From contig FR878755.1 of the NCBI GenBank assembly GCA_000434395.1, positions 1-36,679 on the forward strand: a stretch of DNA of 36,679 nucleotides, written 5' to 3'. A model generated the notes under the pieces. The model ran no database searches. It was not told the origin of the DNA and worked only from the letters and a program-made list of their open reading frames with translations. Made by a program: the position numbers and the translations under genes. The DNA is from Clostridium sp. CAG:568 (GTDB taxonomy: Bacteria > Bacillota_I > Bacilli_A > RFN20 > CAG-288). Shown piece by piece: positions 15,669 to 25,394 of this stretch; position 1 is the first letter of the stretch, and each line of letters begins with the position of its first letter.

Positions 15669-17540
15669 ATGATTACAAATTTTGATTATGATGCTATTGT
15701 AGTCGGAGCTGGACATGCTGGAACAGAAGCTGCCCATGCTTTGGCAACTTTAGGCAAAAATACATTGATGCTTTGTCTAAACAAAAAAGTAATGGCGAAT
15801 CTTCCATGCAATCCATCAATAGGTGGATCAGCTAAAGGAATTGTTGTTAGAGAGATAGATGCTTTAGGTGGAATAGAAGGAAAGTTAGCTGATAAAACTG
15901 CCCTTCAAATGAAGGTTTTGAACATGTCTAAGGGTCCTGGAGTTAGATCCTTAAGAGCTCAAGAAGATAAAGTCGATTATCCTAAAGCTGTTTTGGCCTA
16001 TATGGAGCAGGTGAAGAACTTAACTATCAAAGAGGGAATGGCTGTCGATTTGATAGTCGATGATGATAAATCCATAAGAGGGGTAGTCATGGAAGATGGA
16101 AGTAGAATAACTTCTAAGGTTGTCGTTTTGACTACAGGAACTCATATGGAGTCTTTGATATTGAGAGGACATGTAGTCAAAGAAGGTGGACCTGATGGTG
16201 AGAAAGCTTCTCATGGATTATCTCAAGCTTTGAAGAACTTGGGAATCGAATTGCTGAGATTGAAGACAGGAACTCCTCCTAGAATAAAAAGAGACTCAAT
16301 TGATTTCTCTAAACTAGAGCCTCAGCCTGGAACACCTGGACAATGGGCATTCTCGTATGACACCAATGAGTTCTTACCCGTCGAGAAGATGATTATGTGT
16401 TATTTGACATATACGACTCCTGAAACTCATAAGATTATCTTAGATCACCTCAAAGACTCTGCCATGTATGGAGGAGTAGTAAAAGGTGTCGGACCTAGAT
16501 ACTGCCCATCTATAGAAGACAAAGTTGTTAGGTTCAAAGATCATCCAAGACATATGCTTTTTGTCGAACCTGAATCTATTCATACTGATTCGATTTATCT
16601 ACAGGGATTTTCAACTTCAATGCCTGTTGAATTACAAGGCCCTATGGTGCATTCACTTCCTGGATTTGAACATGCGGAGTTTTTGAAGTATGCTTATGCT
16701 ATCGAATATGATGCGATTCAGCCACTTCAAGTTCAAAGAAATTTGATGATTAGAAATCATCCAGGTTTATTTATCGCAGGTCAAATATTGGGAACATCTG
16801 GATATGAGGAAGCAGCTGGAGCTGGACTTTTAGCTGGAATTAATGCTTCTTTATATATAGATAACAAGCCTTGGTTCACCCTCAGGAGAGATCAAGCTTA
16901 TCTCGGTGTTATGATCGATGACTTGGTTACAAAAGGAACTAAAGAACCTTATAGACTTCTTTCATCAAGAAGCGAATATAGATTGATTACAAGATCTGAT
17001 AATGCTGATGAAAGATTGATTAAAATTGGATACGATTTAGGACTTAATTCCAAAGACAGATACGATAAGTATCTTAAAAGAATGGATGAATTAAAAGTCG
17101 CTGAGCATGCACTTGATACAATTTATGTTGGCTTGAATGAAAAGACGCCTAAGTATTTAGAATCAGTTGGTGAGACTAAGCCTATCGGATCTACATCTTA
17201 TAAGGAATTATTGAAAAGACCTAAGGTCACATATGAGGGGCTTCAGCAATGTGAACCTAAGCTTCCAGTCTTATCTAGTGATTTAGGTGTTAAGATAGAG
17301 ACTAATGTCAAGTATAAAGGCTATATCGATTTGGAAGAGAAGGATGTTGAGAAGATGCAAGCTATGGAAAGCTTGATTCTTCCTCAAGATTTGGATTATT
17401 CTAAAGTTGAAGGTATTTCTTTGGAAGCTAGAGAAAAGTTGAATAAGATCAAGCCTAAGACTATAGGCGAGGCTTCTAGAATAACCAATGTTCATCCAGC
17501 TGATATCGATAGATTGCTTTTCTTGATTAGAAAGAAATAG
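15669..17540 (+). CDS. mnmG: tRNA uridine 5-carboxymethylaminomethyl modification enzyme MnmG (GidA)
   Basis: 623 residues, normal length. FAD enzyme that with MnmE adds the 5-carboxymethylaminomethyl group to wobble uridine of certain tRNAs. The N-terminal dinucleotide-binding motif is 'VVGAGHAGTEAA'. Other family landmarks are 'LPCNPSIGGSAKGIVVREIDALGG', 'GTSGYEEAAGAGLLAGINA' and the C-terminal 'GISLEAREKLNKIKPKTIGEA' helical domain. It starts 3 nt after sufB and therefore is probably cotranscribed with suf; the enzyme carries FAD rather than a cluster, so the link may be co-regulation of translation and metabolism. MnmE is not in the window. Confidence 0.97.
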   Translation: MITNFDYDAIVVGAGHAGTEAAHALATLGKNTLMLCLNKKVMANLPCNPSIGGSAKGIVVREIDALGGIEGKLADKTALQMKVLNMSKGPGVRSLRAQEDKVDYPKAVLAYMEQVKNLTIKEGMAVDLIVDDDKSIRGVVMEDGSRITSKVVVLTTGTHMESLILRGHVVKEGGPDGEKASHGLSQALKNLGIELLRLKTGTPPRIKRDSIDFSKLEPQPGTPGQWAFSYDTNEFLPVEKMIMCYLTYTTPETHKIILDHLKDSAMYGGVVKGVGPRYCPSIEDKVVRFKDHPRHMLFVEPESIHTDSIYLQGFSTSMPVELQGPMVHSLPGFEHAEFLKYAYAIEYDAIQPLQVQRNLMIRNHPGLFIAGQILGTSGYEEAAGAGLLAGINASLYIDNKPWFTLRRDQAYLGVMIDDLVTKGTKEPYRLLSSRSEYRLITRSDNADERLIKIGYDLGLNSKDRYDKYLKRMDELKVAEHALDTIYVGLNEKTPKYLESVGETKPIGSTSYKELLKRPKVTYEGLQQCEPKLPVLSSDLGVKIETNVKYKGYIDLEEKDVEKMQAMESLILPQDLDYSKVEGISLEAREKLNKIKPKTIGEASRITNVHPADIDRLLFLIRKK

Positions 17541-17551
17541 GAGAAACCGAT

Positions 17552-18514
17552 ATGACTCTATTTACTATAAAGAAAGCTTTTCATGAAATGAAAAACATGG
17601 GCCTTAAGAAGTTTCTTAAAACTTTTAAGTTCCAAGTCTCATATCACAATAAAAAGAAGAACAACAAATATTTGAAGAAGATTTATAAAGAGTATTATCC
17701 ATATGTATCAAAGACTTATGGCGGAAAGAATAGAGAATATCCATCTCTTACAAAAGAAGAAAAGAATATGTTCTTCTTTTGGTGGGATGGAATCGATAGT
17801 CTTCCAAATAAAGCTAAGAGAAACTTAGAAAGGATGAAAGAACTCTATGGAGATACTTTCAATATCGTTTTCATAGATAAGCATAATTTTAAAGAAATTT
17901 CTGGAATGAAGCAGATATTCATAGATGCATTTATGAAAAATCATATCTCCATACAAACATTTTCTGATATTCTTAGATTCAGTCTTATATATAAAAAAGG
18001 CGGAATATGGGTAGATTCGACGATATTTTTTACATCGAAGATAGATCTTGAATCGCAACTGGAGAAACAATCTATCTTATCTTTGGGAAATCAGGGGATG
18101 AAAGGCTGGTTCGAATTGAATGGTGAGCATTGCACTTGGAGCGATTTCTTTATAGGTGGAAGACGTAATTCTTTGATTTGTGAAGCCATGCTTGATTTAT
18201 ACGAGAAATATCTATCTAAACATAAAGATATTCTCATATACTTCTTAATCGATGATTTCTTGATGCTTTTGAAATTGGCTGATGTAGAGGATGGAGCTCT
18301 TAAAAGATTATCTATTTATGAATCTAGTCCATTCTATATAGCTGATCATTTTAAAGATGAGTTGTCTAAAAATAATCTGGATATGATTTATAGTGTTCCT
18401 CAAAAGATTGACAGACGTGAAAACTATGATAATGATAATCCTAATTCAATCTATAACTTAGTAGTTCTAAACGGATTGAGTTATGAGGATGCCAAAAAGC
18501 ATTGTTCTATGTAG
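17552..18514 (+). CDS. Capsular polysaccharide-type glycosyltransferase
   Basis: 320 residues, no signal or membrane helix. It resembles the Caps_synth/GT32-like glycosyltransferases: a strand 'MFFFWWDGID' (about 72), the 'HISIQTFSDILRFSLIYKKGG' segment with 'SD..R...L...GG', and the metal- and sugar-nucleotide-binding 'IWVDST' as the DXD motif (about 150). The substrate is not known; probably a polysaccharide of wall or capsule. GGAG is 8 nt before the ATG, and it follows mnmG by 11 nt, so it is the last gene of the suf-mnmG transcript. No clear terminator follows before tRNA-Gln. Confidence 0.8.
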   Translation: MTLFTIKKAFHEMKNMGLKKFLKTFKFQVSYHNKKKNNKYLKKIYKEYYPYVSKTYGGKNREYPSLTKEEKNMFFFWWDGIDSLPNKAKRNLERMKELYGDTFNIVFIDKHNFKEISGMKQIFIDAFMKNHISIQTFSDILRFSLIYKKGGIWVDSTIFFTSKIDLESQLEKQSILSLGNQGMKGWFELNGEHCTWSDFFIGGRRNSLICEAMLDLYEKYLSKHKDILIYFLIDDFLMLLKLADVEDGALKRLSIYESSPFYIADHFKDELSKNNLDMIYSVPQKIDRRENYDNDNPNSIYNLVVLNGLSYEDAKKHCSM

Positions 18515-18594
18515 TTTTACCAAGAATCAATGCTGTTTTCTCTATTCTAACACTTGAAATTTATATACTTAGTTTATAAAATATCTTTTGCCTT

Positions 18595-18669
18595 TGGGAA
18601 TTAGCCAAGTGGTAAGGCTCTGGTCTCTGAAACCAGCATGCAGTGGTTCGAACCCACTATTCCCAGCCA
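18595..18669 (+). tRNA. tRNA-Gln(CUG)
   Basis: Cloverleaf of 75 nt beginning with U1: acceptor TGGGAAT/ATTCCCA, discriminator G and encoded CCA. The anticodon stem CTGGT/ACCAG encloses loop CTCTGAA, giving anticodon CUG. The weak first pair U1-A72 is characteristic of glutamine tRNA. Confidence 0.95.
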
Positions 18670-18681
18670 ATAGATATCAAT

Positions 18682-18704
18682 TCCGGCGATTTGCCGGATT
18701 TTTA
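18682..18704 (+). terminator. Intrinsic terminator after tRNA-Gln(CUG)
   Basis: TCCGGC (18682-18687) pairs with GCCGGA (18693-18698), loop of 5 nt, followed by TTTTTAT. Confidence 0.85.
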
Positions 18705-18769
18705 TTTATAAAATATGTTGAAAAGAGAAAGAGAAAGTTAAATAATTTTAGCTTGGTTAGGTGGTACAT

Positions 18770-20908
18770 ATGAATAGAAGCAAAATAATTGAATTATTGA
18801 ATATTCGTGATATGGATGAAGATGAATTGAGAGCTAAGTCGAATTGTTCTTTAGATGAGATTAAAAAATTCTTAAATATACTAGTTTTTGAAGGCCGGAT
18901 AATCAGACTTGGAGATGGTAAATATTCATTGACTGGATCTAGAATTGTTCTTTCATATGTTAAAAATAGATTTAAAGATTATGCTTACGTCACACCATTG
19001 AAGAAAGATATGCGTGATATAAGACTGGTAGGACAAGACGCAACTAAATTATTAAAAGGAGATTGTGTCTTTGTAAGAATTGATGATGATCTTTATGAGA
19101 ATAATGGTGAAGGTTCATTGATTCAAATAGTAAGACCGGTATCTTTTATTGAGGGCATTATATCTAAGGATGATGAAGGATTCTTTATCAATTCTTTTAA
19201 GAACATCGATAGTGAAGTTAGATTCGATGTCAAAAGGACATCTATAGAATTGATAGAAGGTCAATTAGTTAGGGCGGAAATAATTGATAGAAGAGATTAT
19301 ATATGTGATGTAGAAGTTACTAAAGTGATATCTAAGCCAGGCGATAGAATGTTCGATTTGATGAATGCTATAGTTGAAAAAGGCGGGACATTGACATACC
19401 CTAAAGATGTTGATGAACAAGCTATAAATTTAACTACCAACTTTACTGATACAGCTAAAGATAGACATGATTTAACCAATGAATTTATGGTGACCATAGA
19501 TGGTGCATCCACTAAAGATTTCGATGACGGACTATCTATAAGAAAGACTGATTATGGTTATGATGTGGGAGTTCATATTGCAGATGTTGCAAGTTACGTT
19601 AAAGAAGGAACTCCGTTGGACTATGAGGCTAGATTGAGAGCTACATCTATGTATTTCCCAGAGACTGAAATATCGATGTTACCAACGATTCTATCCGATG
19701 ATGTCTGCTCATTGAATCCAAATGTCGATAAATTGACTATAACATGTCTCTTACATTTAGACCATGATGGAATTTATAAATCTAGTGAAGTCTTTTTGTC
19801 TAAAGTCAAATCCAAAGCAAGACTCACTTATGATCAAGTCGACGAATATATAAAAGGAAAGGAAGATGAGTTTGATGGTGACCTTAAATATAATGTCGAC
19901 TTGTTGTTGGAATGCTCTAGAAAAATATTGAAGAGAAAAAAGGAAAAAGGCCAGCTTGTTTTTGGAAGAAACTATCCTGAATTCACATTAGATAAGGATG
20001 GAAATCCAGATACAGTTAAACCCAGACATGAATCTGAAGCTGAGAACTTAGTAGAAGTTTTTATGATTTTAGCTAATGATGAAGTCGGAAAGCTTTTAAA
20101 TGACAAAGCAGTTCCTGCTTTGTTTAGGACTGAGGATGCACCTAGGTTTGATGATATGTGTCTAATTAGAGATTTCTTAGATAGATTTGGAATAGATCCT
20201 GATTTATTTCCTAAGATTATTACATCTGAAAACTTAGCCAAATACTTTGAATCGATTCCTAAATGGGCTGAAGTAATAGGAAAGTTATGTACATTAAAGA
20301 TGATGAATCCTGTAGTCTATAGTAGATCGCCTGGACTTCATTTTGGATTGAATTGTAATCATTATGTTTATTTCACTTCTCCTATAAGAAGATATCCAGA
20401 CCTTTTAACTCACAGATTGCTTCACGATTTCTTATTAGACAATAATGATGAAGCGGATAGAAAAGCAGTAGGAGATTATTTAGATAATCTCCCTGACTTA
20501 TTATCGCAAGAAGAAAAACTTGCTAAGCAAATCATGAATAATGCTCATGATATGGAATGTGAAAGATTCATGTCTTCAAGAATGTATGACGTTATGGAAG
20601 GCGAAGTTAGAAACTTCATAGGATCGGGAATTAAAGTTTCTTTAACTAATGGAATAACTGGTCTGTTGCCATATGATCATATCGATAATGATTATTATAA
20701 GAATCAAAGAATGTGTTTTTCAGTTTATGGTAGAAACACTGAAAGAGAAATAGTGTTGGGTGATGTGTTGAAAGTAGCTGTTGTAGATATAATTCCAGAT
20801 ACTCATACTTTGATATTAGGTACAGAAGAATATTTAGATGAATCTGGTGATGATATCGACGAAAACACACTCCAAAATATGAAGAAAAACGGAGTTGTTA
20901 TTAGATAA
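18770..20908 (+). CDS. rnr: Ribonuclease R
   Basis: 712 residues from ATG 18770, with AGGTGG 5 nt upstream (the GTG at 18761 overlaps that site). 3'-to-5' exoribonuclease for structured RNA. In order: a small helix-turn-helix region (1-60), cold-shock/OB domains (to about 200), RNB catalytic domain with 'TIDGASTKDFDDGLSI' carrying the metal-binding aspartates (about 245-260), 'GVHIADVASYV', 'LPTILSDDVCSLNP' and 'TSPIRRYPDLLTHRLL'. It ends with an S1 domain ('VMEGEVRNFIGSGIKVSL'). All catalytic aspartates are present. The smpB gene that often follows rnr is not next to it. Confidence 0.95.
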   Translation: MNRSKIIELLNIRDMDEDELRAKSNCSLDEIKKFLNILVFEGRIIRLGDGKYSLTGSRIVLSYVKNRFKDYAYVTPLKKDMRDIRLVGQDATKLLKGDCVFVRIDDDLYENNGEGSLIQIVRPVSFIEGIISKDDEGFFINSFKNIDSEVRFDVKRTSIELIEGQLVRAEIIDRRDYICDVEVTKVISKPGDRMFDLMNAIVEKGGTLTYPKDVDEQAINLTTNFTDTAKDRHDLTNEFMVTIDGASTKDFDDGLSIRKTDYGYDVGVHIADVASYVKEGTPLDYEARLRATSMYFPETEISMLPTILSDDVCSLNPNVDKLTITCLLHLDHDGIYKSSEVFLSKVKSKARLTYDQVDEYIKGKEDEFDGDLKYNVDLLLECSRKILKRKKEKGQLVFGRNYPEFTLDKDGNPDTVKPRHESEAENLVEVFMILANDEVGKLLNDKAVPALFRTEDAPRFDDMCLIRDFLDRFGIDPDLFPKIITSENLAKYFESIPKWAEVIGKLCTLKMMNPVVYSRSPGLHFGLNCNHYVYFTSPIRRYPDLLTHRLLHDFLLDNNDEADRKAVGDYLDNLPDLLSQEEKLAKQIMNNAHDMECERFMSSRMYDVMEGEVRNFIGSGIKVSLTNGITGLLPYDHIDNDYYKNQRMCFSVYGRNTEREIVLGDVLKVAVVDIIPDTHTLILGTEEYLDESGDDIDENTLQNMKKNGVVIR

Positions 20909-20922
20909 ATAATAAGAAGTTG

Positions 20923-22815
20923 TTAATTCAATAATTCTTTTATTTTCCTTTTTATATAAAACCTTAAAGGTTCATCCATAATATACAAATAAGTTCCTTT
21001 TTGACCTCTGGTCATCAAGACTTTATATGTGTTTCTAATAAGTCTGTCTATTATTATTTTATCATTAGGATCTATCCTTTGTTTGTGAGGTCTTTTAAAT
21101 TCTCCAGATTTCTCTGGATGCTTTGTATAGTCGGTTTGTATTAGGCCATCCCTATAAATGAAATCATCACCGATGATTAATCCGACATAATCAAAATCCA
21201 TTCCCTGAGATGTATGGATACATCCTACTTCATCGATTGATGTGGGATCGACTGCAAATTTTTTATCTTTATTCCAAATGGCGTGAAAATCGCCTATGTT
21301 TATATCTTTCTCATCGTCGGACAAATCGCTTAATTTGCTTTTTGGCATTCCCATTGTTTTCCAAGGGAAAACATCGCCTGATAACATCCTAGAATGCTTG
21401 TTTCCTGTTTTGTTCTTTTCAATTATGACATCTCGCATTTTGCATAAGTCATCGAAAACTTTAATGTCGTAATCAACCTTCTCACCAGATTTAATAAAAG
21501 GCTTGTTGTATAGAATGGATTCTAGCCAAGCTATGTATTCATCGCTGCCGTTGCATCTGAATTGAGACCTTAAGGTGTATTTAGAATTGTCATCTACAAT
21601 TGCGTGTTCGGCTTTTGCAGCTGCTTTAATATTTTCGATTGTTCCATAATCCTTGATGTCGATGCTTTGATTCTCATCGATGAAAAAAACACTGTTCTTA
21701 GCTGCGTGAATAATCTCTTGGATTTGATTGTTTCCATAGAACATATATGACTGTTTTGTTTGCTTAGTGAGACGATGGGCCTCGTCGACTATTAAACAAT
21801 CAAATTCGTTGAGATTTGAATCATTATAGAATTGACCTGATCCTAAAAACAAAGATCTTAACTTCTGATAATCTGGAATATCTTTCGTTAATTTCTTTTC
21901 ATATGCTTCTTTTATATAGCTTGACTTAGCTACATAGAATGTATTTATTCCTTTGTTCACAAAGGCAGATAATAATTGCAATGAAATTAATGTTTTTCCA
22001 GTTCCCATTCCACCTTTTACTATGTATACATGTTTATAAGGTGATGATAAGTTGGCTATTATATTTTTATATAGGTTTGAATATACGATTCTTTGATCAT
22101 CAATTAATTCGAATTCTTTATTTCCCTCAAGGATTTTAGCTAATGAATCCGATAAATTCTTTGAAGGCTTTATCTTTCCATCAGAGATTTCAAAGAGGAT
22201 ATTATTTTTTGATGGCTTTTTGATATATTTTCCAACAAACTCTGCCAACTTAAAATAATCGTTCATTATATAAGGATATGCTTTTTCAATTCCTTCTTTA
22301 TAAATAGGATTATCTAATTCTTCTTTATAACATTCTCTATAGTTATGTAAAAAAGCACATGCATGAATCTCAACATTATTTTGCTCTACAAATTCATTAA
22401 AGTTTGATATTGTCGATTTGTACGAATATGCTTGCCATGATGGATGTACTTCTTCTGTGTTTCGACCATAATAATCAACGGTTACAATATCGGGCATATC
22501 AGTATGCTTTACTTTTTCCCATTGTTTTAGTTCGACAATTATTGCATGATCTTTATTTTTATCATCGGCACCAGCTATGATGAAATCTATTCTTTTACAA
22601 GTTAATGGGATTCTCATCTCTAGAGCTACTTCTGCATCTAATGGAATGTCTTGGTTGAATTTTAATGCCGTAGCAATTGCGGGTAAAGAATTATGAAATG
22701 CTCGCAATTGACTTGGACCAAAGTTCATATTTGTTTGAGCTTTAATTTTATTTTCGATTTGATCACTATCAATATCCTCATAGAATCCTTTTAGCGTTGA
22801 ACTATATGTTCTCAT
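20923..22815 (-). CDS. DUF2075 (Schlafen-AAA-like) NTPase/helicase with nuclease-like N-terminus
   Basis: 630 residues; AAAGGAG is before the ATG. Residues 1-200 contain 'IDFIIAGADDKNKDHAIIVELKQW', the D-x(n)-E-x-K pattern of PD-(D/E)XK nucleases. From about 255 a superfamily I helicase-type ATPase of the DUF2075 family follows: Walker A 'VKGGMGTGKTLIS', 'DCLIVDEAHRLTKQ' (Walker B), 'VFFIDENQSID', 'TLRSQFRC', a late 'VGCIHTSQGMDFDYVGLIIG' motif and 'TRGQKGTYLY' near the C-terminus. The combination suggests DNA or RNA processing; such proteins are often found in defence or stress contexts, but the target is not known. It ends 15 nt from the end of rnr, convergent, and is divergent from a small gene at 22934. 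Confidence 0.85.
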   Translation of the reverse strand: MRTYSSTLKGFYEDIDSDQIENKIKAQTNMNFGPSQLRAFHNSLPAIATALKFNQDIPLDAEVALEMRIPLTCKRIDFIIAGADDKNKDHAIIVELKQWEKVKHTDMPDIVTVDYYGRNTEEVHPSWQAYSYKSTISNFNEFVEQNNVEIHACAFLHNYRECYKEELDNPIYKEGIEKAYPYIMNDYFKLAEFVGKYIKKPSKNNILFEISDGKIKPSKNLSDSLAKILEGNKEFELIDDQRIVYSNLYKNIIANLSSPYKHVYIVKGGMGTGKTLISLQLLSAFVNKGINTFYVAKSSYIKEAYEKKLTKDIPDYQKLRSLFLGSGQFYNDSNLNEFDCLIVDEAHRLTKQTKQSYMFYGNNQIQEIIHAAKNSVFFIDENQSIDIKDYGTIENIKAAAKAEHAIVDDNSKYTLRSQFRCNGSDEYIAWLESILYNKPFIKSGEKVDYDIKVFDDLCKMRDVIIEKNKTGNKHSRMLSGDVFPWKTMGMPKSKLSDLSDDEKDINIGDFHAIWNKDKKFAVDPTSIDEVGCIHTSQGMDFDYVGLIIGDDFIYRDGLIQTDYTKHPEKSGEFKRPHKQRIDPNDKIIIDRLIRNTYKVLMTRGQKGTYLYIMDEPLRFYIKRKIKELLN

Positions 22816-22933
22816 ATTTCTTTAGCTCCTTTGTGAATAATATTACGTCTTTTCTCAATCATCAAAACTGGTAATTATTATTTAGTCTATAAAACGAATG
22901 TTTTTCTTTGTTAAAATACATCTGGTGATATAA

Positions 22934-23338
22934 ATGAGAAAAGATAGAATTGATCTTTGCTTAGTTGATATGCAGGGAAGATTATTTGAAAATTCAAGAA
23001 AATATAATTTTGATAGTGAGATTTTTATTGAAGTTTTTATGAATTCTGATATAGCTAAAGATTTGGACTCTAAAATAAGTATTAAAAAACTAGCAAATGA
23101 TAAGATAATCATGAAGAAATTCTTGGAAAGTAGTAAAAAGAAGCTAAGCACTATAGGGAATAGTTTTGATGAAGAAATCTTATATTGGATCGGTTATGTA
23201 TATAGATATTGGAATATTTTAACTGGTGAATCTAGCAAAGATATTTATAAGAAAGCTCCAGTAAGACTTATGGAAGAAAAATATGATGAATATCATCTTG
23301 TGGATATAGAAGACGTAATTGACATTTTAAGAAAGTAA
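22934..23338 (+). CDS. Small conserved-looking protein, function unknown
   Basis: 134 residues, cytoplasmic, rich in Lys, Asp and Ile. It reads as helical, with the distinctive 'FMNSDIAKDLDS' and 'YWIGYVYRYWNILTGESSKDIY' runs. From memory, similar short proteins with 'WIGYIYRYW' occur beside toxin-like genes in Firmicutes, so an antitoxin role is possible but not proven. It is transcribed divergently from the DUF2075 gene with a 118-nt gap. Confidence 0.6.
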   Translation: MRKDRIDLCLVDMQGRLFENSRKYNFDSEIFIEVFMNSDIAKDLDSKISIKKLANDKIIMKKFLESSKKKLSTIGNSFDEEILYWIGYVYRYWNILTGESSKDIYKKAPVRLMEEKYDEYHLVDIEDVIDILRK

Positions 23339-23586
23339 TATTTTTGTGATGATTAGAGCAACTATAAAATCCACTGTTTTATCAAATTCAAAAATTAATT
23401 ATTTATTGTATCTAAGACTTGTTTATGTCTGATATGTTGTGTGTCCATAATCTGTTTAAGTTTATGGATACGTAAAAAAAAGGAGATAAAACTCAATATT
23501 TTGAGTATTATGCGTTTTGATAGTTCTAAACATTCGATTTTGTGGTATAAAAAGTAGCAAATTTTCATAATAAAGGTGGTAATAGC

Positions 23587-24138
23587 ATGTGTACAGAGGA
23601 TATTATTCAATTTGAAATAGATAAATTCTTGGAAAAGAAAGAAATTAGTGTTCCCAAAAAGAAGAATGATTTCATTGATTATAGAAGTGAAGATTCAACG
23701 CAAGGCGTCCCACCTCATTTATGTGTCAGATTTTCAACCCCTGAAATCGATGCAATAAATAAGAATTATCCTGCTCAAGATAAAAAGGTTATTGGAAAGT
23801 TTAGATTTAGATATTTCTGTCTTTTCGAGCTTTACACATTTGATACACATGACGAGCAGTCCCATGAAGGATACACGATAGATTTAACCTTCCCTATTCC
23901 TGATGAGGATGATGCATTAACACCTATTAGAACTGAAGCATTTAATAGGATTAAAAAAGTATTCGTTGATAGACCCTGGGCAAGACCATATAGTGGAGCA
24001 AATTGGCATCATCTTAGAGTATTCGAAGTTTCAGAGAAATCGATGAAAGAAGATCCTAGAGGTTTCGAAGTAGCCTTAAGAGAATTCTTGGATAAAGGAA
24101 TCCAAACAGCAATCGATTTGTCAAAGAAGTTAAATTGA
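23587..24138 (+). CDS. Hypothetical cytoplasmic protein
   Basis: 183 residues, not recognised. ATG 23587 follows AAAGGTGG by 8 nt. No signal or membrane segment. A hydrophilic N-terminus (about 1-45) is followed by a compact part with several aromatic runs ('FRFRYFCLFELYTFDTHDEQ', 'PWARPYSGANWHHLRVFEV') and a C-terminal helix. A terminator follows directly, so it is a single-gene unit. The 248-nt gap before it holds only AT-rich sequence with a small hairpin. Confidence 0.65.
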   Translation: MCTEDIIQFEIDKFLEKKEISVPKKKNDFIDYRSEDSTQGVPPHLCVRFSTPEIDAINKNYPAQDKKVIGKFRFRYFCLFELYTFDTHDEQSHEGYTIDLTFPIPDEDDALTPIRTEAFNRIKKVFVDRPWARPYSGANWHHLRVFEVSEKSMKEDPRGFEVALREFLDKGIQTAIDLSKKLN

Positions 24139-24144
24139 TTAGAC

Positions 24145-24170
24145 AAGACCTTCTGGGGAAGGTCTTTTTC
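24145..24170 (+). terminator. Intrinsic terminator
   Basis: AAGACCTTC (24145-24153) pairs perfectly with GAAGGTCTT (24158-24166) over a 4-nt loop and is followed by a T run. Confidence 0.92.
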
Positions 24171-24266
24171 TTTATTCTTTTCATGAGAAAGTTAATTAAT
24201 TATAACAACCTAAATAGAAAAACACTTTTATCATATACAATTGAATTTTGATAAGAGGTTGAACAT

Positions 24267-25385
24267 ATGAATAACGATGCCGATATAAAGATGAGTTGGT
24301 TGGATAGGAAAAAAGAAGAATACAAGGAAGACTTTAAGCAAACATTTTTAAGTTTACCTCCTAAGAAAGTTGCGATGAACTTGATTCTGATATTTTTAGG
24401 AAGTGTATTGCTAGCTTTTGCAACATCATTCTTTCTAATTCCCGGAAATATTGTTATGGGTGGAAATTCAGGAATAGCTTTGACTATTATGGAAATAATA
24501 AAGAGATCGACAAACAATAACTATCCGTCTTGGATAGATACTGATTTTATTATTCTATTGTTGACTATTTTCTTTTTTATTTTAGCCTTTATCCTATTAG
24601 GATTTTCATCTTTGATCAAGAATAGTATTTCAGCTATTACTTATCCATCTTTTGTCTTTATATTTACAGCTATTAGAAATGTCGAATCATTTCATTATTT
24701 GAGAATAGAAGAATATATGTCTTCATATCCTAATCCTGTTATAGGAAGTGGATATGATCTTTTAGCTGTAAGCATTGTTGCAGCAGTATTTGGCGGTGTT
24801 TTTATGGGATTGGCAACTTCTTTAGCCTTTAAAGGAGGTGGAAGTGCTGGTGGAACTACGTGTCTCGTGGTTTATTTTAGTAAACACACAAAGATGAAGG
24901 CTCATACTGTTTCGATTATCATCGATATAATCATAATTGCAGCCGGTATGTTTGCTTACATGGATATCATCACTTCTTTGATAGGCATAATGTCTGCTGT
25001 TATATGCTCTCAAATCATAGCGAAGGTGTTTGTCGGTGGATCACAAGTATTGCATGCAGAAATCATATCTTCTCATTGGGAAAACATATCTCATGCTATT
25101 CATACTAAGATGAGAAGAGGAACTACTATTTATACAGCACAAGGTGGATATACAGGTGTTGAAAGGAAAGTTGTATATGCATCTTTCACTAAAGAAGAGT
25201 ATCAAGATTTCTTAAAGATTGTAAACGACGAAGATCCATCAGCTTTTATCACTATCACTAATGTTTATGATGTTTCTGGTGGTTATGGATTTGCTAAGAA
25301 ACGAAATAAAAATATTAAAGAAGAGCCAAAGCTTCTTGATACTAAAGAGAAAATAGAAGAAAATAAAGATGATAAGAAAGAGTGA
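24267..25385 (+). CDS. YitT family membrane protein (DUF161 plus DUF2179)
   Basis: 372 residues. Residues 1-35 are hydrophilic; then about six hydrophobic helices (35-255) with the YitT landmarks 'FLIPGNIVMGGNSGIALTI' and 'LAFKGGGSAGGTTCLV'. Residues about 265-345 are the cytoplasmic DUF2179 domain ('SHAIHTKMRRGTTIYTAQGG', then 'FITITNVYDVSGGYGF'). The C-terminal 25 residues are Lys/Glu-rich. Transport of small molecules is suspected for the family but no substrate is established. GAGGTTG is the ribosome binding site. It is followed by the hydrolase gene after 9 nt. Confidence 0.9.
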   Translation: MNNDADIKMSWLDRKKEEYKEDFKQTFLSLPPKKVAMNLILIFLGSVLLAFATSFFLIPGNIVMGGNSGIALTIMEIIKRSTNNNYPSWIDTDFIILLLTIFFFILAFILLGFSSLIKNSISAITYPSFVFIFTAIRNVESFHYLRIEEYMSSYPNPVIGSGYDLLAVSIVAAVFGGVFMGLATSLAFKGGGSAGGTTCLVVYFSKHTKMKAHTVSIIIDIIIIAAGMFAYMDIITSLIGIMSAVICSQIIAKVFVGGSQVLHAEIISSHWENISHAIHTKMRRGTTIYTAQGGYTGVERKVVYASFTKEEYQDFLKIVNDEDPSAFITITNVYDVSGGYGFAKKRNKNIKEEPKLLDTKEKIEENKDDKKE

Positions 25386-25394
25386 GGATTTAAA

